Origin: Pseudoscleropodium purum
Lineage: Eukaryota > Streptophyta > Bryopsida > Hypnales > Brachytheciaceae
DNA: 64,000 nucleotides
Reading direction: 5' to 3'
Assembly: GCA_963969395.1 (NCBI GenBank)
Contig: OZ017797.1
Span: 8,866,001-8,930,000 of the forward strand
The position numbers and the translations under genes were made by a program. A model generated the notes under the pieces. The model saw only the letters and a program-made list of their open reading frames with translations, made no database searches and was not told the origin of the DNA. How positions within the stretch are numbered: position 1 is the first letter of the stretch; every line of letters starts with the position of its first letter. Below, in pieces: positions 1 to 9,779 of the stretch.

Positions 1-168
1 TTTCGATAGCTCATATTATCCTATTTTCAACTATGGTACTTTCACTTTTCTTCAATTGGTTCTCAAATTCAAGCTCCCATATTACATAATCTTGTAAAAT
101 GGATTTTTTAATGTGTTTTCAAGTATTTGACATTGTTGTTATGGGATTTGTAGATGTTTGTAGTTGTA

Positions 169-194
169 GGGGGGGGGGGGGGGGGGGGGGGGGG
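169..194. repeat. poly(G) run of 26
   Basis: Uninterrupted run of 26 G on the + strand, six bases before the start of a CACTA-like MITE. Homopolymers of G this long are rare in AT-rich plant DNA and the exact length may be a sequencing or assembly estimate. Confidence 0.9.
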
Positions 195-199
195 TTTGA

Positions 200-415
200 C
201 ACTATAAGAAATCTGCATTTTAGGTGACGAGCCTAATTTTTTTAAATGGATTTTAGGTGACGTATAATGCAACAAACCTACGTTTTTATATTAACAAAAT
301 GTTCAATGTAACATCAATATTGACATAAAAACATGGGTTTGTTGGATTAGATGTCACCTAAAATTCGTTTAAAAAAATCAGAGCTTGTCATGTAAAACGT
401 GGATTTCTTATAGTG
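200..415. mobile_element. CACTA-like foldback MITE
   Basis: A 216-bp element with perfect 14-bp terminal inverted repeats CACTATAAGAAATC / GATTTCTTATAGTG. The two arms stay similar for most of their length, including shared TTTTAGGTGAC and AACAAACC blocks, so the whole unit folds back. CACTA ends are typical of the En/Spm superfamily, which makes 3-bp target duplications. Here the flanks are TGA and CGA, two of three bases matching, so the duplication is only weakly supported. No coding capacity. Confidence 0.7.
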
Positions 416-479
416 CGATTTTGCAAGACATTGCATGTGTATTTTGAAAAATTACAGAGCATTGTTACTTATTGATGCC

Positions 480-1015
480 ATTAGAAGAAGAACAAAAAAG
501 TGTAGATGCAAGCAGAAAAGTAAATTGCCAAAACTTTTTTTTGTGGAAAGATAAAAAAGGTGATTATAGAAAAATACAATATTGGTAATGAAGAAAGCAA
601 TAGTGATTCAAATTGATGCTTGGATTTTTTGTTTCAATTCATTCATTGTGTGAATTTAAGAGGTTAGATATCATGGCTTCCTTACAGCTTTGTTTGATAA
701 AGTTTGTGAAGCCTATTAGCAGAGAAGAGAGAAAATTAGAGTTGGAAAAGCTATCATAACATCTTGTTCAAGAATCTATAGCAAAAACTCCAATAGAGGT
801 TGTTAGCAATTCCTCCATCAAAAGAAAAATTGATAGGCCTCAAAAACTTCCCTCATCTTCTATGACACTTCTAAACTTGCTAGTATCTACAACCTCAAGT
901 GCTCCACCACCTGTTGCTCCAAAAAAAACATAGAAAAAGAGAGGATCATATACAAATAAGTTTGAAGTTGACAAATGGTCTCTAATTGAAGTAGTTGTTA
1001 AATGACATTAGAGCA
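480..1015 (+). pseudogene. Decayed N-terminal part of a pogo/CENP-B-like ORF
   Basis: Conceptual translation with stops gives a Pro/Ser-rich stretch followed at about 930-1010 by KKRGSYTNKFEVDKW, resembling the segment before the helix-turn-helix region in the transposase remnant that I recognise at 20.8-21.9 kb. There is no open frame and no start can be chosen. The call rests on one short segment and could be wrong. Confidence 0.25.
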
Positions 1016-2379
1016 TGTCTGTAGCCATACATTACCTCAAAGTGGCTCACATGAAAGCTTACTAGTACTTCAAACTTTGATTATGAAAATTCTATTTTTT
1101 GCAATATTGGGGTTTAGGGATTTAGAGACTTTTGGAATTGTAAGGTTTATAGCACAATACTAATCATCATTCACAACCTATAAAAAGTTATATGAACTTC
1201 AGAATGTAATGTTCATCTTTTGAATTAATTGTATTTGTTTAGAATGTAATGTTTAGATTGAGAATGTACTATTTTCTTGAGAATATATTTCTTTTTAATA
1301 TGAGAATGACGGGGCATTTACACCCAACATTAGAATAGGTCTTAGTTGGTGCTCCTATTTAGTAGTGTCTATAGGCTTAGATAGCTACAACATTTGTTGA
1401 ATGCTGAGCTTATATGGATCCATCCAGGGCATCCATAGAATACAATGCTTTAAACACCGGTGGGCCATAAAATTATTTTAGGGAATTTCTAGATGGCAAA
1501 GTAGATTCACAACAACAATCAAGTGTGGATGTACATTTCAAAGTTGAAGAAGCGATGCTATGTAGATACCTACGGACACATTGATTAATTGTAAACGACA
1601 CATTAGGCTAATATAATAGAGCGTAGTAACTCACAAACTAGGACAAGAGGGACCATACACAACATGTAGGTTTCGTTTGCATGTTATGGAATTCAATGCC
1701 ACCAACTACAAGTTGCCAAATGTGAATGAGGAATTCAAGCCACATTCAAGTAAACATCATTGCATCCAACAATTGTCTTAGTGAACCACGGTTGATTACA
1801 AGAGAATTTGAGTGAGCTATTCCCAAATTGTACAAGCTCTTCACTCAACGTCGACACTATAGACAAAAGAAGCAAGTTGTAATCAATGTGCTCATTAGTA
1901 GTCCTTCAATAATTTTCACAATAATTCAATTGCTCATGTACTCAAATTTTAGCAGCATTGATGGAAATTAGAGTGTTGATCGTGCAAATCGGTTGTCATG
2001 GACTAGCAATTGTATAAAAAATCAATGAGTGTGGTGCTAGTAGCAACTATTTGCAAGAGGTAAGTGCTTTGTTGATTTCCCTTGTGTTGTGGATTCATGC
2101 ACCAAAGAGGTAGGTATGGCATGAGGAAGTCTTTATTGATGTACTATTATCCTCCTCCAACATTCGTATGTGAAGATCTTCAGCGGCAACTGGTCACAAC
2201 AACATTTGAGGAGCATAGAGCCATGCAAATGGAAGGTAAGTTTTCCTATATCCCTACATATCGGCCACTTCTTCTCAACACATTGTCTTCACTAGTGCAT
2301 GAGCTTACTATCTTGGACTGCATTGTTGCCACTACAATTCACATCGCCTTTGCTTACACTACATGCTCATTGTGGCTAT
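1016..2379. other. AT-rich stretch without a supported gene
   Basis: No convincing coding region on either strand. A 120-codon open frame near 2082-2444 runs across the boundary of the inserted 3.3-kb element at 2380 and is not a gene. Confidence 0.6.
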
Positions 2380-2579
2380 TGTCGCAGCTTAAAATTTTGA
2401 TTTTCTTAGTATACACCAAAATAGGAACGGAAACTAGTCATTAGGGAACCGGATCCGATAAGGTGGAGAAGGAAAACTCAAAATTAGCACGGAATGTGAA
2501 GTAGTGGGCCTCTTGGATCTAATCCGGTCAGGAGTAACTAACGACGGAAACGGAATGTAATACGGATTAGGTCTAGGAC

Positions 2580-2641
2580 CGGATTATGATGGTAAACCGG
2601 ATTTATGATGACAAACCGGAAAGGGTCCAGGGACTATAAAA
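2580..2641 (+). promoter_or_regulatory. Promoter of the element ORF (TATA + ACCGGAT repeats)
   Basis: TATAAAA at 2635-2641 lies about 175 bp before the ORF start. Just upstream are repeated ACCGGATTATGATG-like units (about 20 bp each). Copy 2 of the element has one more unit than this copy. Confidence 0.55.
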
Positions 2642-2816
2642 GGAGGAGCTTTCACTGTTGCACCCCCTTTTAGAAACTCGACCTTGAGCGTGCGCGGTTG
2701 AGTTTTTGGAATTTGTGCGTTTGTGTTCTGTTTGTTTTGATTCCGGTTGAGATCGGAGAGAGAACGTGAGCAACGGGACATGCGGCTAGGAGAGAGTGAG
2801 ATAGATTGGAGTGGGA

Positions 2817-4475
2817 ATGCCGCCGCTACGTAGGTCGAGACCAGCGAGTCCCTCTGGAGGCGAGGTGAAGCTCCGGAAAGTCATTCCGGTTATTCCCTCC
2901 ACAGAGCCGGAAAAGTCTCAACTCATGGAGGATCTCAAATCCATGGGTTGCCTCGGGTTTGCCGAGAAACCCTGGGGTTTTAGGGAGGAGAGAATGGTCA
3001 AGGAGCTCCTTGGAAAGCTGTCCAACCAGTTTGACAACACCGTGAGAGGAACTCCCGTCCGCTGGAACGAGGGAATGTGGAGAGCGGTTTACAGTTTCCG
3101 GGCAGGAGGTTTAGGGATGGCGAACCGGAAGGATGAGTTTGTCCGAGGGAAGTTCCAGGGGGCTGTCAATCCGAAGGACGGATACGCGGTCGAGGATTGC
3201 GTGGATGACCGACACCGTCGGCTCCTGCAATTCCTGGTTCCGGTTCTTCACCCGGAAAAGCCGACCAGGGTGACGATCACCCTCGGCAACACCATTTTCG
3301 GTGCCCTCAGTGGTACCAGGAAAGTGGACTGGGCACGGATCATTTCCGATCTCGTGGCCCAGCTCGTTAGTAGGGTTGGGAAGAAAAGGGCCACTCCAGT
3401 GTGCCCTTACCTCTTTCACCTCTATCGAGAACACCAAGTCCTCACCGACACGGAGGAGAAGGTGTGGAAGACTTAGGAAGTCCTCCTGAAGTATGGGGAG
3501 TCGGAAACAGATGACGAGGCCGAATCCGATTCCAGGTCAGAACGGGAGTCGAGCGAGGAAGAGGAGGAGCCGATGCCGCCGGTCAAGCGACAGAAGTTGA
3601 CGCCTCCACACAAGCGTGGGACGCCTCCCGGTCAAGACAGACCGGCCCCGGAAGAGAAACCGGAAGCCGAGAAGACCGTTTCCGGGGGAGACCCGGAAAT
3701 GCAAGATCCGTTCAACGGTCTGATCAACGTCCTCTGCAACATCAGGGCGGATTGGGAGATCAAGCACAGGACGCTTGCGGCGATCGGAAAGTTGGTAGGT
3801 GCGCCACCGGACAGCAAGTTGGCGGAACAGGTGGCGGAGTGCATCACGAATCCGGAAGAGACCCGGAAGCAGGAAGCAGAGATCCGCCGGTTGCAGGAGG
3901 AGGTGGATAAACTGAAGGCAATTCTTTTTGCCTATCAGGAAGACGTGACGGCCGCCCGGGAGATGGTGGAGGAGACTCGGAAGATAGCCGAGCAGATCAA
4001 GGCGGTCCTGGGAGAGACCGGAACGGCTGCCGCCAAAGCGAAGCTCTTCGACGAGAAGATCCACGAAGAGAAGAAACTATCCGGTTCCCGGATGGTCCAG
4101 ATTCTCGCCGACTTTGCTGAGCAGGTGGAGACGGCAATGGTGGAGGGGCGGAAGGTTGCGGACCGGATCAAGGAGAGCAGCCGGAAGCTGGCTGGAGCGA
4201 CGTGCGACAAAGGGATTCATCTTTCGGATATCTCGCTACCGGATCTCTTTCCGGACGCGACTATTGCGAAGGATAGGAAGGATTGGACTCCTGAGTCCAA
4301 GAAGTCTGCACGGACTGGGACTCTGGGCAGGAGACCGGATATCACCATCGACCTGGAGTCTCCACCCGGATCGAATCTTGCGGAGGGGGAATGGATTCGG
4401 AATTTGAGTGAAGTCTTCGAGGAGCTAGTCCCGGAGATCGGAAGCCCGACAATAGGATCCAGAGTTGTAGGGTAG
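2817..4475 (+). pseudogene. 552-codon element ORF, one nonsense mutation
   Basis: Same ORF as the intact copies at 17327-18985 and 28000-29658. One in-frame TAG at 3474-3476 replaces the CAG (Gln) seen in both other copies, splitting it into about 219 and 334 codons; the rest of the frame is open to the same stop. The start is the ATG at 2817 (GTG GGA ATG context); no upstream in-frame ATG is plausible. The N-terminal ~220 residues have the layout of the 'putative plant transposon protein' domain often found in plant retroelements (VRG...W..., a central [R]KVDW motif); the middle is acidic (SEEEEEP) and basic (KRQKLTPPHKR, NLS-like); the C-terminal half is a predicted coiled coil. Function unknown. 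Confidence 0.8.
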
Positions 4476-4626
4476 ATAGGATTTTTGATTTCAGTTAGGA
4501 GTAGGAGCGGATCCGAATCCGGATCCGGCTCAACAGTATTAGGTTAGCCGGAAGTTAGATTAGGATGGCGGCGGACCCCCACGGGTTTTCCGCTCCTTTT
4601 TGTGCTTTTAGGGTTTTTACCCTTTG

Positions 4627-4634
4627 TATATAAA
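4627..4634 (+). promoter_or_regulatory. Second TATA box of the 3.3-kb element
   Basis: TATATAAA about 150 bp after the ORF stop, followed by TTGTACTTTTCTATTCTCTTC, a composition like plant LTR transcription starts. It recurs at 19137-19144 in copy 2 and is mutated in copy 3 (antisense near 27840). If the element is an LTR this would be its retroviral-type promoter, with R-U5 running to 5657. Confidence 0.45.
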
Positions 4635-5879
4635 TCGGTTCCCGCGATGGGAATTGGGAGTTTTTCATTTTGCAAACTTCTTGTACTTTTCTATTCTCTT
4701 CATTGTGTGTCTCTCTCCAGCACGACATGATTGTATGATGTGGAGTTAGGATAGTACGAGCCGGTTTGTGAGTGATTTCTCCCCTTGGTGTTTCTTTTCC
4801 GATCCTAGGTGCATGTGAGTAGGTATCGAAGAGTTGGGAGTGAACTTAGTTCCTCAGCACGTCTAGAGTTTGAGATTCCGGGTGAGAAAGCCGTTGTTAG
4901 GCTAGGCGGGTAGGGAGGGATTCCTTAGCTGCGCTAGAACTCCCGGGTGGGAAATCCGGTCGAGTGTCCGATCTCCTGTGAGGTCTCACCATCCGTATGG
5001 GTAACGGAAGAACTTTAGTTGATGTTGGAACGGACGGGTGCACTTGTAACCACCTGTCTTCGCACGGATCGAAAGTAGCATCAAGGTCGTTGTAGTACGA
5101 GAGGGTCGAGTGTAGGGTCTTTGTGTGACCTACAACCCAGATTGCTATCTGGGTTGTTGTGAAGGACCAAACTGGATCCGGATTAGTTTAAGAGTTTAGG
5201 AAGTAGGATAGTGGGTCTTCAGCCACTATAAGTCACAGAAGGAGTGGTGGGCCTACCACTCTCAAATGTAAGCGGCGACCCCTCTGATGGTGAAACAAAG
5301 GCAAAACTAAACCGGATAGGATTACGGATACATGATGACCATCCCGACCGGATTGGTCAGGACGGATTTCTAGGACCAGAAGTTGTAAGATCATGGGATT
5401 TGGATGTTTGTACAGACCGGATAGTAAGTAGGACCGGAAGAAGGAGTAATCCGGTCTGTAGTTATCCGGTGTGGTGGTATTTCTGGTTCTAGATCTAGGA
5501 CCGGAAAGTAAGATTGGGATACTGACTTAGCTTAACTACTTAATAGAGCTAGATACTTCACAGGATCTCGTGGGTTCGATCTTTAGAGTCACTTAGTTAT
5601 ACTTTAGAGCGATTTTTGTGAGTATAATGGGGAATTGACCTGCCCTGTGCTGCGACAGCTATGTTGAATGCCACTCAAGGATTGCGTCTACAGAGCCGCA
5701 TAGTGTTGTTGATCACATTCATGCTTTGCTTGGCCTCCATCTACTTGTGTCAACTAAGGTGACTTACAATGTCCCTTCACCTTCCAAACACTTACAAAAG
5801 AAAAGAAGGCTCAATTGGAAGTCACTTGAAGTGCATGTACTTGTAAAGGCGATGTGAACTTTGTTTTTGGAAGAACGAG

Positions 5880-6190
5880 ACTACTTTGACACCTGAGATT
5901 TAATGAACAATGATAGCAAGAGATGGCTTCAAATCACTCAAGATGTGATGAAAGATGTAATGTCTTTGTTTCACTACGATGGTAGTGTTTGTAAGAGCAA
6001 ATGAAATGAAATGATTGTAAAATACACAAAGATAGCAGATTATATGTGCTATATTATTATAGACAATCAATGTTTTTGGAGCTTCACTATTGTAGAGTAG
6101 AAGGAGGATCTACCGAAATCTTTCCTAGAGGGTGTGTTTCATCACATTCAGAAGTGGTACAGCACAAAAGTAGACATCATGCTACTACAC
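5880..6190 (+). pseudogene. Decayed trihelix/Myb-SANT-like DNA-binding domain
   Basis: Translation with stops gives RWLQITQDVMKDVM, then SVCKSK.NEMIVKYTKIADY, then CFWSFTIVE and LPKSFLEGVFHHIQKWY. This is the order of conserved blocks in Myb/SANT-like (trihelix) proteins often encoded beside PIF/Harbinger transposases (WxxIaxdv, CKxKWNxMixdyKkIsDY, FWxltxxe, LPxxF). It ends just before the hAT element at 6246 and has at least three stops, so it is a dead fragment. Confidence 0.45.
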
Positions 6191-6876
6191 ACTCGTGATT
6201 CAATAGATGACATTACTATATGAAAACAGACAATTTAGTGACAAACAGGGTTGACGAATCTCTATGTCCACTGTCGGGTAGAGAGAAGCGCGCTTTAGGA
6301 ACACACGGGGTGTTTGGCTACTACTGTTTGTTGTATACTGGGTGTCTTCTTCAATCTTCAATCTTCAGTGTTCAAACGGTGCCCGTTGGCCTATCCTGTG
6401 TAGGCTTTAGATAGGTATAAGGGTCAAGGAAGGGATAAGAAACCACGGGATACGGGATGGGTAAAACGGGACAGTAGACACGAGCTACCATCCGAATGAT
6501 GGGATCCAAAATTTCAAATTCACGGTCTGCTGGCCAAAACTCCAGACCGTGAGAACAAGCAAGTCTCGACCATGTGGGCCATTAACCTCATTTCGTCACC
6601 ACGACAATAAATGGGGTTGAGTCTTAGTTTTACCCAGACCGCCCGCAATCAGGGTTACAAAGCAAAAGGAAATAAAAGACAACGAGCCTCCAAATCAGGC
6701 TAGGAATAACAAAGCCACATCCCACACATACATATAAAAAAAAACCCAAAACATTCCTCTTCAAGTCTTCAATCTTCAAGTCTTCAATCTTCAAGTCTTC
6801 ATGTTTTGATAAAAACAATGAGAAATCTTCAAAGCCGTACCCTAAAGTAGCTGCGACCTTTTATCTAGTGCCACAG

Positions 6877-7740
6877 ATGGCTCACAACTTCAAATGCTAA
6901 GTACAATAGCATTTTGGAAAGCTAACCCAGTAACCTAACACCTCTCCAAATTTCACTTTATTCTAAACTACTGTCCAAAAGTTATAGGCAAACAAAGTGG
7001 CGGCTCTTCTCTTCCTTGCCAACCAACCACTACCTTTTCAAACTTTTTATAAGTTTTGATTTACAAACTTTGAACACAAGTGTGATAGCAATTTGGAAAG
7101 CTATCACGTCCGGCTACAACATGTGAAAATTTCACTAAGAACTAAAACTCTGTCCATAAGTTACAGCCCAACAAAGTCTCGGTCTCCTATTTTGAGAACC
7201 CATTCAACCTCTACACTTCTACACTCTATAATTTCTTCAATAAAACTCCAAATAGCTCGTGTGATAGCTATTTAGAGAGATAAATAAACAAACTAACACT
7301 CATAAAATTTTCAAAAGAAATCCTTATACTGACCGAAGGTTATAGCCCTCCAAAGTTTCGGCCTTGCTCTTCACAAGTGGCAGCCAACCTCCAAGTCATC
7401 ACACCTCTATAACTTTTTCTTCCAAACTCCAAATCTTAAGTTTAATGACTCTTTGTAAAGCTAAGATTAAGATGAACACGCTTCCAAATTCCCTTTGCAA
7501 ATTGATTAACTGAACGTCAGCTATGGCTTGACAAAGTCTCAGCCTTTCTTCATGAAAGGTACTATAACTCCTCGAATTCAAACGCTCATAATTTTTTCAT
7601 CCTAACTCCAAATCAAACTTGCAAATTCATTTTGGAAAGTCAATTTCACAAGGAAAAATCTCACCAAATTTCATTACCAAAGGCCTCATACAATGAGAGA
7701 TATCACTCCTCGAAGTTTCGGATTTTCTTTCCCACTCAAG
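6877..7740. repeat. ~180-bp degenerate tandem array, five units
   Basis: The marker TTTGGAAAGCTA (or a close variant) recurs at about 6912, 7091, 7270, 7450 and 7633, a spacing of 179-183 bp. Each unit also carries an AACTCCAAAT segment and a phrase of the type GTTATAGCC..CAAAGTTTCGG. A similar period is visible in the related region 14160-14700. Confidence 0.7.
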
Positions 7741-8067
7741 TTTCTCTATCTCTTCCTACACATACACTTCTCTCCTCTTCCACACACTAACTCAGCATCT
7801 TTTCCCTCTTTTCCTCCCTATCTCAAGTGAGGGGTGGGGCACATCAGCCCATGCCCCTACCAAGACCCCACCTAAGATGCCAAACTAAATCCCCATTCAC
7901 ACTCTCCCTTTACTCTAAAACCATAACTAACTTTTTATCACTAACTTTTCATTATACGTTTATAATCACACACTGTGATTTTAATAAAATACTCAAAGTA
8001 TAAAATTAGTAACTAACATTTAATAAATGCTCATTAGAGATAAAAAACTAGAGTTCCAATCACAGCT

Positions 8068-8526
8068 TCACTTCATCTGCAGAAAGTTGAGAATGCGTTT
8101 GATGGTGGCAGCAACGTAATTTGTACGCTCGGACTTCATCAATGGGTTGACCGGACCTTCCAACCAACATTGGTGGCCACGACTACCCTCCACCGGCAGA
8201 ACCATACAATAATAATGATCGATGTTTTTGCCCTCATAACTCGCTTCAAAAGTCACTTCCCGAGTACCTGGCTCAACACACCTAACTTGGAGCAAGATTA
8301 CCAAAACACAAGCATTGGTATCAAGATTACCGTGCCATCGCCGCTCCACGCGAGGTTGCTTCGGCGGTCTAGAAGGCCCAGCTTCATCTCGAGGATGCCT
8401 AAGTGGCAATGCAAGATTCCGGTCCAAAAGGGGTTGATCTGGTAGTTGTGACAATGAAAGCTTGAATTCAGCCTCTGGTTGAAGCTCTTCATCTTGAGAC
8501 TCAGAAAAAACCCTCCAGTTCGACAT
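8068..8526 (-). CDS. 152-aa ORF of repeat R, unknown function
   Basis: Open frame from ATG at 8526 to 8068, in the insert of the 2.7-kb hAT element. The N-terminus is acidic (SESQDEELQPEAE), then a Pro/Arg-rich basic stretch (RHPRDEAGPSRPPKQPRVERRW) that could be a nuclear signal, then a compact C-terminal half with HYYCMVLPVEGSRGHQCW and NYVAATIKRIL. A decayed homologue on the same strand occurs in repeat copy 2 (15005-15370), which argues that the frame was once a real protein. I do not recognise a family. A 5' exon upstream cannot be excluded. Confidence 0.45.
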   Translation of the reverse strand: MSNWRVFSESQDEELQPEAEFKLSLSQLPDQPLLDRNLALPLRHPRDEAGPSRPPKQPRVERRWHGNLDTNACVLVILLQVRCVEPGTREVTFEASYEGKNIDHYYCMVLPVEGSRGHQCWLEGPVNPLMKSERTNYVAATIKRILNFLQMK

Positions 8527-9489
8527 TCTAACTCTAAAGTAAAAAACAAAATCCACTACTTGAATGTAATGAAGTTCTAAAGCAAACTACCCTCTTAAAT
8601 AGATGTCAGAGTGGCGTCACCTTGAAGCTACTCAATATAACATATAATAATATGTTTTTACCTAATATACAAATCTACAACAGGACACCGCCCGAAAAAA
8701 GCGTCCGTAACCCGAACGTCCGAACACACGGACACTAGCAGACGCAACGTCCCTCCCGCCGTCGGAAGGCGGACGGGCGGGGCGGGGTGGACGGCCCGAG
8801 GGGGACGCCCAGATCGTGCGGACCACATCAGTCCGCGTGTCGATCGGACGGCCATAACCGGGCGGACGAGTGAACAGGCGGACAGGGCGGACAGGGCGGA
8901 CAAGCGGACGCGAATGTCAACAGACGCTACGGACAGAGCGTCCGCGTCCGAACGTCCCGGACGTTCGACCGTCCTGTCAACCCTGGTGACAAAAAAAACA
9001 AGGGATGATGTCGCTCAAAACACAAAATAGATTTGCATTGACATCACCTAGAATCCATTATAATTGACTAGCAAAAAACATGCAAAAAATGTGCCTAAAC
9101 GTGGCTTGTTCTTTGGTAACATCACAAAAAACATAGTCTTCCAAGCTCTCCAAAATGCGACATTTGAATGCCACTTAAGCGCCATGTCAACAAGGAGAAC
9201 CATGTAGGATTTTTTTTCATCAAGCCCATTCATGACATGGCACTTGATATAGTGGCGGGAAAATGATGACGTAGTATGCCTAATTAGCATACTTTATGTT
9301 GTTTGCAAATTTTAATGTTGTTTTTTGAGACATCAAATTAGATATTTTTTAAAATATCAATTAATACATACCACATTTGTAGGACAAGGCCAACAAAAAA
9401 CAATTAGTGAAAATAAATTAAAAAATAAAATAAAAACAACAAAAATAACTGTAGAATTCACCTAAAATTAAAGAAAACTTACCATCTAT

Positions 9490-9779
9490 CAGGGTTGACA
9501 AGACGGTCGGTCGTCCGGGACGTCTGGACGCGGACGCTGCGGGCACAGCGTCCGCTGACATTCACGGATGCCGTCCGCCCCGTCCGCCTGTCCCCCCGTC
9601 CGCCCGGTTACGGGTGTTGATCGATACGCGGACTGATTTGGTCCGCATGATCTGGGCGTCCGCCCCGCCTGTCCGCCTTCCGACGATGGGAGGGACGCTG
9701 TGTCCGCTGGCGTCCGTGAGGACGGACGTCCGGGTTACGAACGCCTTTTTCGGACGGACGTAGAGATTCGTCAACCCTG
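9490..9779. mobile_element. hAT MITE, 290 bp, TSD CCATCTAT
   Basis: Starts CAGGGTTGACAAGACGG, ends TAGAGATTCGTCAACCCTG, with identical CCATCTAT at 9482-9489 and 9780-9787. The body is CpG-rich and dominated by GTCCG/CGGAC pentamers. It has the same asymmetric pair of ends as the giant element at 21892-43269, in opposite orientation, so it is an internally deleted derivative of that family. Confidence 0.92.

Larger units (their letters stand above)
2380..5657 (+). mobile_element. 3.3-kb gene-bearing element, copy 1 (solo-LTR-like)
   Basis: Element of 3278 bp beginning TGTCGCAGC and ending GCTGCGACA (perfect 9-bp inverted termini), flanked by an exact 5-bp target duplication GCTAT (2375-2379 and 5658-5662). 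It contains an upstream TATA box, a single long ORF (here broken by one stop), and a second TATATAAA about 150 bp after the ORF followed by about 1 kb of non-coding sequence. TG...CA ends, a 5-bp duplication and a late TATA box are the hallmarks of an LTR, so I read it as a solo LTR with a gene in U3. A non-autonomous DNA transposon remains possible. Confidence 0.85.
6271..8655. repeat. Dispersed repeat R, copy 1
   Basis: Insert within the hAT element. It shares order and sequence with 13600-15480: a CTTCAA-rich segment (AAGTCTTCAATCTTC tandem near 6760-6800), a TTGGCCTATC block near 6390, an ACGGTCTGCTGG block near 6520, a long ~180-bp-unit array, an ACATCAGCCCATG block near 7850, and a small minus-strand ORF. 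The pair is diverged, so it is old. Its own termini are not resolved. Confidence 0.6.
6246..8985. mobile_element. hAT-type element, 2.7 kb, exact 8-bp TSD
   Basis: Left end CAGGGTTGACGAATCTCTA, right end GTCCTGTCAACCCTG, flanked by identical 8-bp GTGACAAA at 6238-6245 and 8986-8993. An 8-bp duplication and CAGGG termini fit the hAT superfamily. The ends are those of the ~290-bp MITEs at 9490 and 41924 and of the giant element at 21892. The MITE-like GC-rich body lies at about 8660-8985, and AATCT-type end sequence recurs there, so the 2.4 kb between 6271 and 8655 looks like a later insertion into a short hAT element, close to its left end. Confidence 0.85.

Noticed and set aside
5244..5492. 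82-codon frame in the 3' part of the 3.3-kb element, present in all three copies
   Set aside because: Recurrence follows from the copies being similar; it ends earlier in copy 2 and has no recognisable features.
5560..5600. GGGTTCGATC as a tRNA T-arm or Pol III B box in the 3.3-kb element
   Set aside because: No cloverleaf and no A box at proper spacing; the motif is mutated in copy 3.
9490..9779. LTR or SINE origin for the GC-rich ~290-bp units
   Set aside because: Inverted CAGGGTTGAC ends and 8-bp duplications fit hAT DNA transposons; no poly(A), A/B boxes or TG...CA ends.
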